Source: Streptomyces lydicus (GTDB lineage Bacteria; Actinomycetota; Actinomycetes; Streptomycetales; Streptomycetaceae). Taken from it: 64,000 nt of DNA. Shown in pieces: positions 28,729 to 39,585 of this stretch. Below the pieces are notes generated by a model, which did not search any database, was not told where the DNA came from, and saw nothing but the letters and a program-made list of their open reading frames with translations. The DNA is taken from NCBI RefSeq assembly GCF_001729485.1, contig NZ_CP017157.1, positions 7,626,001-7,690,000 of the forward strand, in the 5' to 3' direction. The position numbers and the translations under genes are program-made. Numbering within the stretch: position 1 is the stretch's first letter; each line of letters begins with the position of its first letter.

Positions 28729-28800
28729 ACTTACTTGCCGCCCGGCTAGTTCAGTACAGTGGGAAAGATAGGCGGCTAACTAGCCGGGCGTCAAGTAAGT
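28729..28800. promoter_or_regulatory. Bipartite palindromic operator between the MFS and TetR genes
   Basis: Two 23-bp arms, 28729-28751 and 28778-28800, are reverse complements with one mismatch and are separated by 26 bases. Each arm contains a CGGCTAGTT half, and the right-hand side also has a small perfect palindrome, CGGCTA-AC-TAGCCG. The operator begins 11 bases from the MFS start and ends 59 bases from the TetR start, the expected position for TetR control of both genes. Confidence 0.8.
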
Positions 28801-28859
28801 TTCTGCTGCGCCCGACCGGGCAGCCCTCTGACCAGTACCGACGAGCAGGAGAGAGCACC

Positions 28860-29471
28860 ATGAGCACACAGGCGCGCAGGGGAAACACCCGCCAGCGCAT
28901 CCAGGACGTCGCTCTGGAGCTGTTCTCCGAGCAGGGCTACGAGAAGACCTCGCTGCGCGAGATCGCCGAGAAGCTGGAAGTCACCAAGGCGGCGCTGTAC
29001 TACCACTTCAAGACCAAGGAAGACATCGTCATCAGCCTCTTCCAGGACCTGACCGGGCCCATCGACGAGCTGATCACCTGGGCCGAAGGGCAGCCGCGCA
29101 CGCTGGAGACGAAAACGGAGCTGATCCGGCGCTACAGCGAGTCGCTGCGCACGGCCGAACCGCTCTTCCGTTTCATGCAGGAGAACCAGGCCGCGGTGCG
29201 CGACCTGAGCATCGGGGAGACCTTCAAGGAGCGCATGCTGACGCTCTTCGGGCTCCTCAAGGAGCCCGAATCCGAGCTGGCGGATCAGGTGCGCTGCCTC
29301 ACCGCGCTGTTCTCCATGCACGCGGGCATGTTCGCGATGCAGAACGTGGAGGGCGACCCCGAGGAGAAGCGCAAGGCCATCCTCGAGGTCGCCACAGAAC
29401 TGGTCACGGCGGCCAACCCGCCGAGCCGCCGGCCAGCCCGGCCGGATTCAGCTCAGACGGCGTCGCCGTGA
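28860..29471 (+). CDS. TetR-family repressor of the divergent efflux gene
   Basis: A 203-residue TetR protein. The HTH domain is at residues 10-56 (TRQRIQDVALELFSEQGYEKTSLREIAEKLEVTKAALYYHFKTKEDI). The C-terminal ligand-binding domain is all-helical. The ATG at 28860 has AGGAG at 28846-28850. The last 19 bases overlap, tail to tail, the M23 peptidase gene. It probably represses itself and the MFS transporter through the palindrome at 28729-28800. Confidence 0.93.
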   Translation: MSTQARRGNTRQRIQDVALELFSEQGYEKTSLREIAEKLEVTKAALYYHFKTKEDIVISLFQDLTGPIDELITWAEGQPRTLETKTELIRRYSESLRTAEPLFRFMQENQAAVRDLSIGETFKERMLTLFGLLKEPESELADQVRCLTALFSMHAGMFAMQNVEGDPEEKRKAILEVATELVTAANPPSRRPARPDSAQTASP

Positions 29472-30124
29472 GCCCGCAGGAATCCGGTCGGCTCGATGCC
29501 CGACCCGTAGTTGGGGCCGGTGCGGACCTCGAAGTGCAGGTGGGGGCCGGTGGAGTTGCCGGTGCTGCCGGACAGCGCGATCTGCTGGCCTGCGCCGACC
29601 TGCTGGCCGACGTGGACCTGGATCTGTGACAGGTGCGCGTACTGGGTGTACACGCCGTTGTCGTGCTTGATCACGATGGCGTTGCCGTACGCCGGGCCGT
29701 CACCGCCGCCCCAGGGGCCGGCCTTGACGACGGTGCCCTTGTGGACCGCCTTGACCGTGGTGCCGGTCGGGACGACGAAGTCCTGACCGCTGTGCTTGTG
29801 CGCCCAGTGGCTGCCGGGGATGCCGAAGGGCTCGCCCAGCGTGTACTTGTCGACCGGCTTGACCCAGGCGTCGGCCTTCTTGACCGCGTCCTTCTTGGCC
29901 TTGACCGCGGCGGCCTTCGCGTCGGCGGCGGCCTTGGCCTGGGCGTCGGCCTGCGCGGTGACGGCCGAGCCGACACCCGAGGTGAGGTGCAGCAGACCGC
30001 CGTCGGCGGCGGAGGCGACACCGGCGCCGAGCGCGGCGGTTACGCCTATACCGGCGGCCACAACGGCGACGCGGTTGCGCACAGCGGTCTTCTTGGAATT
30101 GCGAATGGCGGTGAACTTCGACAT
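29453..30124 (-). CDS. Secreted M23 (LytM-type) peptidase
   Basis: A 223-residue exported zinc endopeptidase that probably cleaves peptidoglycan cross-links. A basic N-region and signal peptide (AVVAAGIGVTAALGAGVASA) end near residue 40. An Ala/Lys coiled segment (AQAKAAADAKAAAVKAKKDA) is followed by the M23 domain with the zinc ligands H111-x3-D115 (HKHSGQD) and H195-x-H197 (GPHLHFE). The domain is complete and therefore likely active. The ATG at 30124 is supported by GGAGGAAG. The long 5' region (about 560 bases to the next gene) could hold a leader; I could not recognise a ydaO c-di-AMP riboswitch there. Confidence 0.93.
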   Translation of the reverse strand: MSKFTAIRNSKKTAVRNRVAVVAAGIGVTAALGAGVASAADGGLLHLTSGVGSAVTAQADAQAKAAADAKAAAVKAKKDAVKKADAWVKPVDKYTLGEPFGIPGSHWAHKHSGQDFVVPTGTTVKAVHKGTVVKAGPWGGGDGPAYGNAIVIKHDNGVYTQYAHLSQIQVHVGQQVGAGQQIALSGSTGNSTGPHLHFEVRTGPNYGSGIEPTGFLRAHGDAV

Positions 30125-30529
30125 GCGGGTTCTTCCTCCGAAAGTGATTGGTTTTCCCGGCTGCGGTCCGGGATCGCCATTCCTTGGTAACCGCTCATCG
30201 CCGCCCCGCCAAGGGGCCTTTCTACTATCCGGGCCCGTACGCGAAACGCGGGAAATCCGCCTCTTGCCAGCCGCCCAACGATCAGAATGAAAGCCCCGAA
30301 CCAGGTCATTTCGGACAGTCGTCGAGGGGGTGAAGAGCCGCCTGATCAGGCGCTTTACCCCCGCGTTGCGCGGGCGGGGCGCCATCGGCCGCCCGGGCCG
30401 CCCCGACCTCCCGCGCCGGGCCCCGCGCAGCCCCCGTTTTCCGCACCCCACTCCCCCTAAATTGTTTAGTAGGGCCCTCTGGGCCTGTGTGTCATGTCAC
30501 GCCGGAGCGAGATCAAATTCCCTTTTCTT
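30125..30529. other. Intergenic region upstream of the M23 gene
   Basis: This stretch is the 5' side of the M23 gene on the minus strand and the distal promoter region of the NACHT gene on the plus strand. It contains a short hairpin with CGCCTGATCAGGCG (about 30337-30350) and AT-richer patches near 30460-30530. I see no gene and no known riboswitch pattern. Confidence 0.4.
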
Positions 30530-30571
30530 GTGACCCGGGTTACTCCGGAATGTGTGACCTGGATTACCCGG
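30530..30571 (+). promoter_or_regulatory. 24-bp-spaced direct repeats upstream of the NACHT gene
   Basis: Two related segments, GTGACCCGGGTTACTCCGG at 30530 and GTGACCTGGATTACCCGG at 30554, repeat with period 24. They lie 120-160 bases before the NACHT start. This could be a tandem regulator site or part of the promoter; nothing in the window identifies the binding protein. Confidence 0.45.
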
Positions 30572-30690
30572 CACCGTCGGATGCCCCTTTCCGGGCGCCC
30601 GGGAAAAGCCGAATTCGTGACCGCGGCCACACCCTTTCCGGCTAGCCTGGCCGCGCCGGCAGCACCGACCAGGGGAGGGCGGACCGCACG

Positions 30691-33600
30691 ATGGACCCGA
30701 CAGCAGCGGGCGTCCGGCTCGCGTCGAGCGTGATCGCGCCGCTCGTCAGGAAACTGTTCGTCCAGGAGGGCCCGGGAGCCGCCCTGGTCCCGGGCCCCGT
30801 ACGGATATCCGGGCTGGTCTCCTTCAAGGGCGAGCGGCGCACGCTCGGCGACAAGGAGCTGCGCAAGCTCGCCGCCGAGCTGGTCGAGCGCTCGTTACGC
30901 GCCCGCGGCCCCGGCGAGCGCCCGGTGCCCGTCACGGAGGAGGACGCCCTCGCCGGCGCCCTGGCCACCACGCTGCGCGGCCTCGGCGACCTGCAGATGG
31001 ACGACGTCCAGGCCGTACACCTGGGCCCCGCCGCCCTCGCCGCGCGGCTGCGGGCCGCGAGCCCGCAGGCCGCCCGCGACCTCTCCCGGGACGCGGAACT
31101 GCTGCACGACGCCCTGGTCGACACCGCCTGCCTGCACATCGTGCACTTCTTCACCCAGCGCTCGACCTTCGTGGCCCGCACCCTCGTCCAGCAGAGCCGG
31201 AACCTCGACGGCCTGATCACCGCCATGGACGCGTTCCTCGCCCGCTGTCCCTCCCCCCGCGCCGCCGACACCGCCTTCGAGCGCACCTACCTCGGGTACA
31301 TCGCCCGTAAGCACGGCCGGCTCACCCTCTACGGCATCGACCTCGCCCACTCCCCCGACCGGTGGCCGCTCGACGCCGCGTACATGAGCCTGGAGGCGAC
31401 CGCGCAGGCCGCCCCCGACGTCGGCCCCCTCGGCCCGTGGGGCGGCGAACCCAGTCCGGCCGCCCCCGCGCCCGCCCCCGCCGACCAGGCCCTTTCCGGC
31501 CGGGACCGGGTGCTGCTGCGCGGCGTCGCCGGCTCCGGCAAGACGACCCTGGTCCAGTGGCTGGCCGTCTCGTGCACCAAACCGCCCGCCGAGACGCCCC
31601 TCCCCCACCTCTACGGCCGTGTCCCCTTCGTCCTGCCGCTGCGCACCCTCACCCGCGACGGGGCCCCGCTGCCCACCCCCGAACGGTTCCTGGCCGCCGT
31701 CGGCTGCCCCGTCGCCGGCTCGCAGCCCGACGGCTGGACCGACCGGGTGCTGTCCTCCGGGCGGGCCCTCCTCCTCGTCGACGGGCTCGACGAGATCCCC
31801 GACCGGGAACGCGAGCAGGCCCGCCGCTGGCTGCGCGACCTGCTCGACGCCTTCCCGGACAGCCTGTGGCTGCTCACCACCCGCCCCTCCGCCGTCCGCG
31901 ACGACTGGCTCGCCGCCGACGGCTTCGACGAGCTGACGCTGGCCCCCATGCGCCGCGCCGAGGTCACCGCGTTCATCGGCCGCTGGCACGACGCGGCCCG
32001 CCGCGACGGGACGGACACCGCCGCGCTCGACGGCTACCAGCAGTCGCTGCTGACCGCCGTCCACACCAAACAGGACCTGGCCCGGCTCGCCACCAACCCG
32101 CTGATGTGCGCGCTGATCTGCGCCCTCCACCGCGACCGCCGCGGCTACCTGCCCACCGGCCGCAAGGAGCTGTACGACGCCGCGCTGGCGATGCTGCTCT
32201 CCCGCCGCGACCGCGAACGCGACATGGCCGCCCCCACCGGCATCGACCTCGGCGACGCCCCGCAGATCCAGCTGCTGCAGCGGCTCGCGTACTGGCTCAT
32301 CCGCAACGGCCGGACGGAACTGGACCGGGCGCGGGCGGAGCGCACCGTGGCGGAGGCGCTGCCGGCCGTCCCGTCCGCGGCGGCGCAGGGCAGCGCGGAG
32401 GCCGTCTTCCGCCACCTGCTGCTGCGCAGCGGTCTGCTGCGCGAACCGACCCCCGGATCGATCCAGTTCGTCCACCGCACCTTCCAGGACTACCTGGGCG
32501 CGAAGGCGGCGGTCGAGGAAGGCGACTTCGGGCTGCTGGTGGCGCACGCGGCGGACTCCCAGTGGGAGGACGTGATCCGGATGGCGGTGGCGCACGCCCG
32601 GCCCCGCGAACGGGCCGATCTGCTGCGGGAGTTGCTCGCGTACGGCGACGGGCTCACGGGCGACCGCGGCCGGCTGCGCGTCCACCTCCTCGCCCTGGCC
32701 TGCCTGGAGCACGCGACGGAGCTCGACCCGCGGGTGCACCAGGAGGTGCACGAGCGGGCGCGGGCGATCCTGCCGCCCCGCAGCCGCGAGGAGTCCCGGC
32801 TGCTGGCAGAGGTGGGGCCTTTCGTCCTGGAGTTGCTGCCCGGGCCGGACGGGCTGGCGGACGACGAGGCGCAGGAGGTGGTGGCCACCGCGGGGCTCCT
32901 CGCCTCGGACGCCGCCTTCGAGGTCGTCAAGCGGTTCGTCGGCCACTCCGCGCTCGGCACGCAGGTGCAACTCGCCTCGGCGTGGTGGGCGTTCGAGACC
33001 GAACGGTATGCCCAGGACGTCCTGCGGCACCTGGACCCGCGCGCGATGGTCACCGCGGAGACCACCGCGGAGCTGCGCGCGCTCAAGGCGCTCGGCGGCC
33101 GTACGCGCGTGGCGGTGAGCGGCTCCTTCACCGCCCGTGAACTCCTCGACGAGCTGGTGCACGAGCCCCTGGAGAGCCTGACGATCACGGAGAACCCCGT
33201 GATCAGTGATCTCGCGTTCCTCCGGGCCTTCCCGGCACTGGAGTGGCTGTCGCTGTGGGGCTGCCCCGCGGTCGAGAGTCTCGCCCCGCTCGCGGGACTC
33301 GGCCTTCGCACGCTGAACCTCTCCGGGCCACCGGAAACAGATCTGCCGACCCCGCGCGGGCTCGCCGCGCTGACCGGGCTCACCAGCCTGTCCCTGTACA
33401 CCTGCCTGCCGGGAGGCACCGCGGAGCTGCCCGAGGGCGCGCCGCTGACCGATCTGACGCTCGGCCGGCCGGTCGGGTCCGATTTCGCCGGGCTGGCGGC
33501 CTGGCCCCGGCTGCGCAGCCTGCAGCTGCCCCGGCTCACCGACGGTTTCGGCGAGGACCAGTGGGGCGAGCTGGCGTCGCTGCCCGAGCTGGACTGGCTG

Positions 33601-33930
33601 GCGCTGGGTGTCGCGTCGGACGAGGTCTCACTGCACGTCCCGTCCGGCTTCCGGCTCCCTCAGGTCAGGACGCTGGTCCTCCTCAACATGGGGCGGGTGT
33701 CCGTGCCCTGTCTGAGCGCGATGCTGCGGGCGGTCCTCCCCGCGCTCCCGAACCTGCGTTCCCTTGAGCTCTACAACGGGCACATGACCAACGACGCGCC
33801 GATCGCCCTTCCCTCGCTGGCCGGTCTACGTGAGCTGCGGACGGTCCGTCTCGGCGGCCTCCGCCCGGAGCCCGCCGCCGCTCTGCCTCCGCACGTCGAA
33901 GTGACCCTGCACCCCCGCCCTCGCTCCTAG
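30691..33930 (+). CDS. NACHT-type STAND NTPase with N-terminal helical domain and C-terminal LRR
   Basis: A 1079-residue protein. Residues 1-240 are helical and resemble the NACHT N-terminal helical (NNH) domains of bacterial NACHT proteins. The NTPase core follows: Walker A LLRGVAGSGKTTLVQW from about 275 and Walker B ALLLVDGLDEIPD at about 359-371 with the typical NACHT DGLDE. Later motifs include LTTRPS and a winged-helix region ending FVHRTFQDYLGAKAAVEEGD. Residues about 830-1070 carry leucine-rich repeats (LESLTITENPVISDLAFLRAF, LEWLSLWGCPAVESLAPL, LRSLELYNG). There is no obvious nuclease or TIR effector and no TM helix. AGGGGAGGG precedes the ATG. The architecture matches STAND immune sensors, some of which are antiphage; a developmental signalling role is also possible. 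Confidence 0.88.
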   Translation: MDPTAAGVRLASSVIAPLVRKLFVQEGPGAALVPGPVRISGLVSFKGERRTLGDKELRKLAAELVERSLRARGPGERPVPVTEEDALAGALATTLRGLGDLQMDDVQAVHLGPAALAARLRAASPQAARDLSRDAELLHDALVDTACLHIVHFFTQRSTFVARTLVQQSRNLDGLITAMDAFLARCPSPRAADTAFERTYLGYIARKHGRLTLYGIDLAHSPDRWPLDAAYMSLEATAQAAPDVGPLGPWGGEPSPAAPAPAPADQALSGRDRVLLRGVAGSGKTTLVQWLAVSCTKPPAETPLPHLYGRVPFVLPLRTLTRDGAPLPTPERFLAAVGCPVAGSQPDGWTDRVLSSGRALLLVDGLDEIPDREREQARRWLRDLLDAFPDSLWLLTTRPSAVRDDWLAADGFDELTLAPMRRAEVTAFIGRWHDAARRDGTDTAALDGYQQSLLTAVHTKQDLARLATNPLMCALICALHRDRRGYLPTGRKELYDAALAMLLSRRDRERDMAAPTGIDLGDAPQIQLLQRLAYWLIRNGRTELDRARAERTVAEALPAVPSAAAQGSAEAVFRHLLLRSGLLREPTPGSIQFVHRTFQDYLGAKAAVEEGDFGLLVAHAADSQWEDVIRMAVAHARPRERADLLRELLAYGDGLTGDRGRLRVHLLALACLEHATELDPRVHQEVHERARAILPPRSREESRLLAEVGPFVLELLPGPDGLADDEAQEVVATAGLLASDAAFEVVKRFVGHSALGTQVQLASAWWAFETERYAQDVLRHLDPRAMVTAETTAELRALKALGGRTRVAVSGSFTARELLDELVHEPLESLTITENPVISDLAFLRAFPALEWLSLWGCPAVESLAPLAGLGLRTLNLSGPPETDLPTPRGLAALTGLTSLSLYTCLPGGTAELPEGAPLTDLTLGRPVGSDFAGLAAWPRLRSLQLPRLTDGFGEDQWGELASLPELDWLALGVASDEVSLHVPSGFRLPQVRTLVLLNMGRVSVPCLSAMLRAVLPALPNLRSLELYNGHMTNDAPIALPSLAGLRELRTVRLGGLRPEPAAALPPHVEVTLHPRPRS

Positions 33931-34159
33931 CGGGCCGCCGCGGCCGTCGCCACCTGGGCATTCCGGCGGGCCGGCCCGGCTTTCCGAAACGGGCCGGGCG
34001 TGGATCGGCGCCCGCTATTCGTCCCGTGAACGGCGTTCCCCACGGAATTCGTCGTGGGCGGGGGTGCTCGGCACAAACGGCCGAAAAGAGATCCTCGCCC
34101 AGCCCGGCCGCATTTCCGACGGCACATCCGGAACACCAGGGATCGGGAAGAACTCCCGG

Positions 34160-34214
34160 CACATACGGCACTGCCCGGAACCGTGAGAAACGATTCCGGG
34201 CAGTGCCGTATGTG
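34160..34214. terminator. Strong stem-loop between the NACHT and clpC genes
   Basis: Perfect 21-bp arms (34160-34180 and 34194-34214) with a 13-base loop lie 54 bases downstream of the clpC stop on the minus strand and 230 bases after the NACHT stop. It probably terminates clpC and possibly read-through from the NACHT gene. The rest of the 338-base gap (33931-34268) shows no gene. Confidence 0.9.
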
Positions 34215-34268
34215 CGTTGTGCGCCGGGGTGGAGTCGGCGGCGATTAATGCTTTCGCCGGGACTCCGC

Positions 34269-36794
<2,526 letters not shown>

Positions 36795-37019
36795 CGTTAA
36801 TCGCTCCTCAGAGCGGTCAGGCAGTTAGGGGTCGGTCCCCTCCCTGTCCTTCCGCATGCTAGTCCCGCGGGGCGGGACAGCTCATTCCAACTGCCGACAC
36901 CCGTCCGGATCACCCCCGCTCCGGCGGGGAAATTTACTGCCGAACAGCTGACATCTGCTCCAACTCGATGGTGCGAGACGATGTTCCCGCAGGCCAGGCA
37001 TATACGCCCTCCGCCACTA

Positions 37020-37033
37020 CGCCCGTGGCGAAC
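37020..37033 (-). promoter_or_regulatory. Candidate ClgR box upstream of clpC
   Basis: On the minus strand the sequence GTTCGCCACGGGCG matches the reported ClgR motif GTTCGC-N5-GCG. It lies 226 bases upstream of the clpC start. TATATG about 16-21 bases closer to the gene is a possible -10 box. The remainder of the 498-base gap (36795-37292) contains the clpC leader and the promoter of the 37293 gene; no other gene is seen there. Confidence 0.6.
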
Positions 37034-37292
37034 GCGCCCGTCCCCGACACGCCGCCCGCATCCCGCCGTCGGCGGGGCCGGGGCGCCGTGTGCGCCGGTC
37101 ACACCGTCTCTTCCCACTGAGACTGTCTTACCCGCTGCCACTGACACTCCATGCGGCGCGGGCCTCTTCCATCCGCTACGGGCGAACATCCGCGCGCCTC
37201 CGAATGCCCCGCCACACGCCTTCCCCGGATACGAAACGCATGCAGGCGGGTACGCAGCGTAACTTCCTGGAGTGTGAGGAGTTGCACGGAGC

Positions 37293-38009
37293 ATGGCCCG
37301 CGTGCTTCCGCGCCCCCGCAGCCCTCTCGCCGGGGCCCCCGCCGTCCTCGCAGCGTCCGCCGTCCACCGGTGGTACGAGGACAAGCTGGGCTGGCCGACC
37401 GCCGGTTCGGAGCCGGTGGAACTGCTGACGGGGCTGTGCTTCGACGTCCTGGAGATGCCCGCGGACGCGGGGAGCGCCGTGCTGCGGCGGTGGCCGCGGA
37501 CCGGCCCGGTGGCGTGCGTGCGGACGGGACGGGACGGAAAACCCCTGAGCGATCGGCCGAAATTGCTCATGCTCATCGCGGCCGGCGGCGCCGAGGAACT
37601 CCCGGAAATCCTGGAATGGCTGGAGTGGGGCGCGCTCACCCCTGATCTCACGGCACGTGGGGCCGGGGACCGGATGCCCGCGCCGGCGATCCCCGCCGAC
37701 GCCGCCACGGCGTCACTGCCCTGCGCATTCGGCTCCCGGGAGGCCGCGGTGTGGCTGCGGCCTCCCCGGCCGGGGTACGAGGCGGAGAATTCCCTGCCCA
37801 CCACGGGGCTCGGGACAGGAAACAGGGACGGTGGGGGCGCCCCCGACCTCGTACGGCTCGTGAGCTCGGCGGCGACGGAGTGCCACCGTGCCCGGTTGTT
37901 GCGTGCTCGTAATGCCCAATCGGACCGCGCCTGCGGCGATCAGCCGTTGGCCTTCTCGAATGCCTCACGAATGTCGGCGGGGACGCGGCCGCGGTCATTG
38001 ACGTTGTAG
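37293..38009 (+). CDS. Conserved actinobacterial protein between clpC and lsr2
   Basis: A predicted 238-residue protein of unknown function that is typical of this locus in Streptomyces. Conserved-looking blocks are AVHRWYEDKLGWPTAG, GLCFDVLEMPADAGSAVLRR, LLMLIAAGGAEELPEILEWL and VWLRPPRPGYEAE, then APDLVRLVSSAATECHRARLLRAR. The 'FDVLEMP' style resembles Prim-Pol-like small proteins, but I do not assign a function. After LLRARN the frame runs on for about 29 residues, the last 70 bases antisense to the end of lsr2; that tail does not look conserved, so a nearby lost stop or frameshift is possible. Confidence 0.65.
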   Translation: MARVLPRPRSPLAGAPAVLAASAVHRWYEDKLGWPTAGSEPVELLTGLCFDVLEMPADAGSAVLRRWPRTGPVACVRTGRDGKPLSDRPKLLMLIAAGGAEELPEILEWLEWGALTPDLTARGAGDRMPAPAIPADAATASLPCAFGSREAAVWLRPPRPGYEAENSLPTTGLGTGNRDGGGAPDLVRLVSSAATECHRARLLRARNAQSDRACGDQPLAFSNASRMSAGTRPRSLTL

Positions 38010-38278
38010 CCGTTCTCCTTCGCCCAGGCGCGGATCTTCGCGGTGTCCTGGCTGCCGCCGGAAGCCGCCGCCGCACGCGCCTTGCCACGTCCACCGGAAC
38101 GTCCACCGGTACGGCGACCGGCCTTGACGAACTCGGCGAGCGACTCACGCAGCTTCTGCGCGTTGGTGTCGGAGAGGTCGATCTCGTAGGACTTGCCGTC
38201 GAGAGCGAACGTCACCGTCTCCTCCGCCTCGCCGCCGTCGAGGTCGTCGACAAGAAGAACCTGAACCTTCTGTGCCAC
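37940..38278 (-). CDS. lsr2: Nucleoid-associated protein Lsr2
   Basis: Lsr2 is the actinobacterial H-NS-like silencer of AT-rich DNA. The 112-residue product has the dimerisation domain (AQKVQVLLVDDLDGGEAEETVTFALDGKSYEIDLS), a basic linker (GRRTGGRSGGRGKARAA), and the C-terminal DNA-binding domain with the minor-groove RGR hook in GYNVNDRGRVPADIREAFEKA. The GTG at 38278 gives the canonical N-terminus, with AAAGGGA upstream. Silencing by Lsr2 would be relevant to the less GC-biased accessory genes near the left end of the window. Confidence 0.97.
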   Translation of the reverse strand: MAQKVQVLLVDDLDGGEAEETVTFALDGKSYEIDLSDTNAQKLRESLAEFVKAGRRTGGRSGGRGKARAAAASGGSQDTAKIRAWAKENGYNVNDRGRVPADIREAFEKANG

Positions 38279-38434
38279 CGGTTTCCCTTTCATCGAATGC
38301 GGATTACGACGGAAAGCAAACCGCTTTTCCGGGAAAAACACAAACCCTTGGGTAGGGTTCACTTGCCCGCAGACCGGGGAACGCTTGCTTCCGTAGCCAT
38401 GAGATAGGGGAGCGATTCGGACATAGAACACTCA

Positions 38435-38953
38435 TCACAGGTGCAGAAGCATCCGGCTGTTACCCAGGGTGTTCGGCTTCACTCGTTCGAGGCCAAGGAA
38501 CTCCGCAACGCCCTCGTCATAGGAACGCAGCAGCTCACTGTAGACATCACCGTCTACGGGAGCCTCGCCGATCTCCACGAAGCCGTGCTTGACGAAGAAG
38601 TCGACTTCGAAGGTGAGACAGAAAATGCGCCGTACTCCGAGCCAGCGCGCGGTGGCCAGGAGCTTCTGCAGGACGTGATGGCCGACGCCGGAGCCCTTCA
38701 GGCGCGGATCCACGGCCAGCGTGCGGACCTCCGCGAGGTCTTCCCACATGACGTGGAGCGCGCCGCAGCCGACGACCTCGGCGTCTTCGTCGCGCTCGGC
38801 CACCCAGAACTCCTGGATGTCCTCGTAAAGCGTGACGGTGGCTTTGTCGAGCAGGATCCCGTCGCGGGAGTAGGCGTCGATGAGACGGCGTACGGCGGGT
38901 ACATCGGCGGTCCTGGCGCGGCGGACGGTGAGCCCTTTTGAATGCGGGAGCAT
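38435..38953 (-). CDS. ArgA-like amino-acid N-acetyltransferase (GNAT)
   Basis: A 172-residue stand-alone GNAT protein. The acetyl-CoA loop is LAVDPRLKGSGVGHHVLQKLLATAR (R/Q-x-x-G-x-G/A type), preceded by VGCGALHVMWEDLAEVRTL and followed by IFCLTFEVDFFVKHGFVEIG. This is the pattern of the short Mycobacterium ArgA (glutamate/glutamine N-acetyltransferase, first step of arginine synthesis), so the same role is likely. The ATG at 38953 has TAGCGT six bases upstream and no Shine-Dalgarno sequence, which suggests a leaderless mRNA, or coupling to the BlaI-type gene that ends 9 bases earlier. Confidence 0.85.
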   Translation of the reverse strand: MLPHSKGLTVRRARTADVPAVRRLIDAYSRDGILLDKATVTLYEDIQEFWVAERDEDAEVVGCGALHVMWEDLAEVRTLAVDPRLKGSGVGHHVLQKLLATARWLGVRRIFCLTFEVDFFVKHGFVEIGEAPVDGDVYSELLRSYDEGVAEFLGLERVKPNTLGNSRMLLHL

Positions 38954-38962
38954 GCCGGGACG

Positions 38963-39499
38963 CTATCGCTCCTTGCCGTTGGCGCCGGCTCCGGGTTCAT
39001 CGGCTTCCGTGGATCGAGCTTCGGGGGCTTGTGCGGCGCGCGCTTCGTCTTCTTCCGCCGGTGCCGGCTGTTGCGCCTCTTCCGCCTCTTGTTGTGCGCC
39101 TTCCGCGCGCTGTGCGCCTTCCGGGTCTTCCACCGGTTCGTCGGCTTGCACCATCCGTACGGCATCGCGCAGGGCATGGCGTTGTTCCGGCGACATCATG
39201 CCGAAGAAGGCGACAAGTGCGGCCGCGGGGTTGTCACTGGCGGACCATGCCTCGTTCATCAGTGCGGCCGCGTAGGCGGCGCGAGTGGAGACCGCCTCAT
39301 ATCGATAGGCGCGGCCTTCTGCTTCGCGGCGCACCCAGCCCTTCTGATGGAGGTTGTCCAATACGGTCATGACCGTGGTGTAGGCGATCGACCGTTCCTT
39401 CTGCAGATCTTCCAGGACTTCTCGAACGGTGACCGGGCGGTTCCACTCCCAGACCCGCGTCATGACCGCGTCTTCCAGATCACCCAATGGTCTCGGCAC
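38963..39499 (-). CDS. BlaI/MecI/CopY-family repressor
   Basis: A 178-residue winged-helix repressor. The family signature is complete: LGDLEDAVMTRVWEWNRPVTVREVLEDL, then SIAYTTVMTVLDNLHQKGWVRREAEGRAYRYEAV. The C-terminal 55 residues are an unusual Glu/Ala/Gln-rich acidic tail (EGAQRAEGAQQEAEEAQQ). The GTG at 39499 is taken as start because the family N-terminus begins there; CTATTG lies five bases before it. No BlaR1-type M56 sensor gene is adjacent, so induction must work differently. The gene is followed by the acetyltransferase gene. Confidence 0.88.
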   Translation of the reverse strand: MPRPLGDLEDAVMTRVWEWNRPVTVREVLEDLQKERSIAYTTVMTVLDNLHQKGWVRREAEGRAYRYEAVSTRAAYAAALMNEAWSASDNPAAALVAFFGMMSPEQRHALRDAVRMVQADEPVEDPEGAQRAEGAQQEAEEAQQPAPAEEDEARAAQAPEARSTEADEPGAGANGKER

Positions 39500-39585
39500 A
39501 CAAGAACAATAGTGGGAGATGTCCAGAATGTCCGTTGATCTCGTCGCCGTTGCGCGGTCTCGTTGCAGTGGACCGGGAAACGCGC

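Noticed and set aside
30125..30690. A ydaO/c-di-AMP riboswitch before the M23 peptidase gene
   Set aside because: Such riboswitches precede many Streptomyces wall-hydrolase genes, but I could not find the conserved core on the minus strand here.
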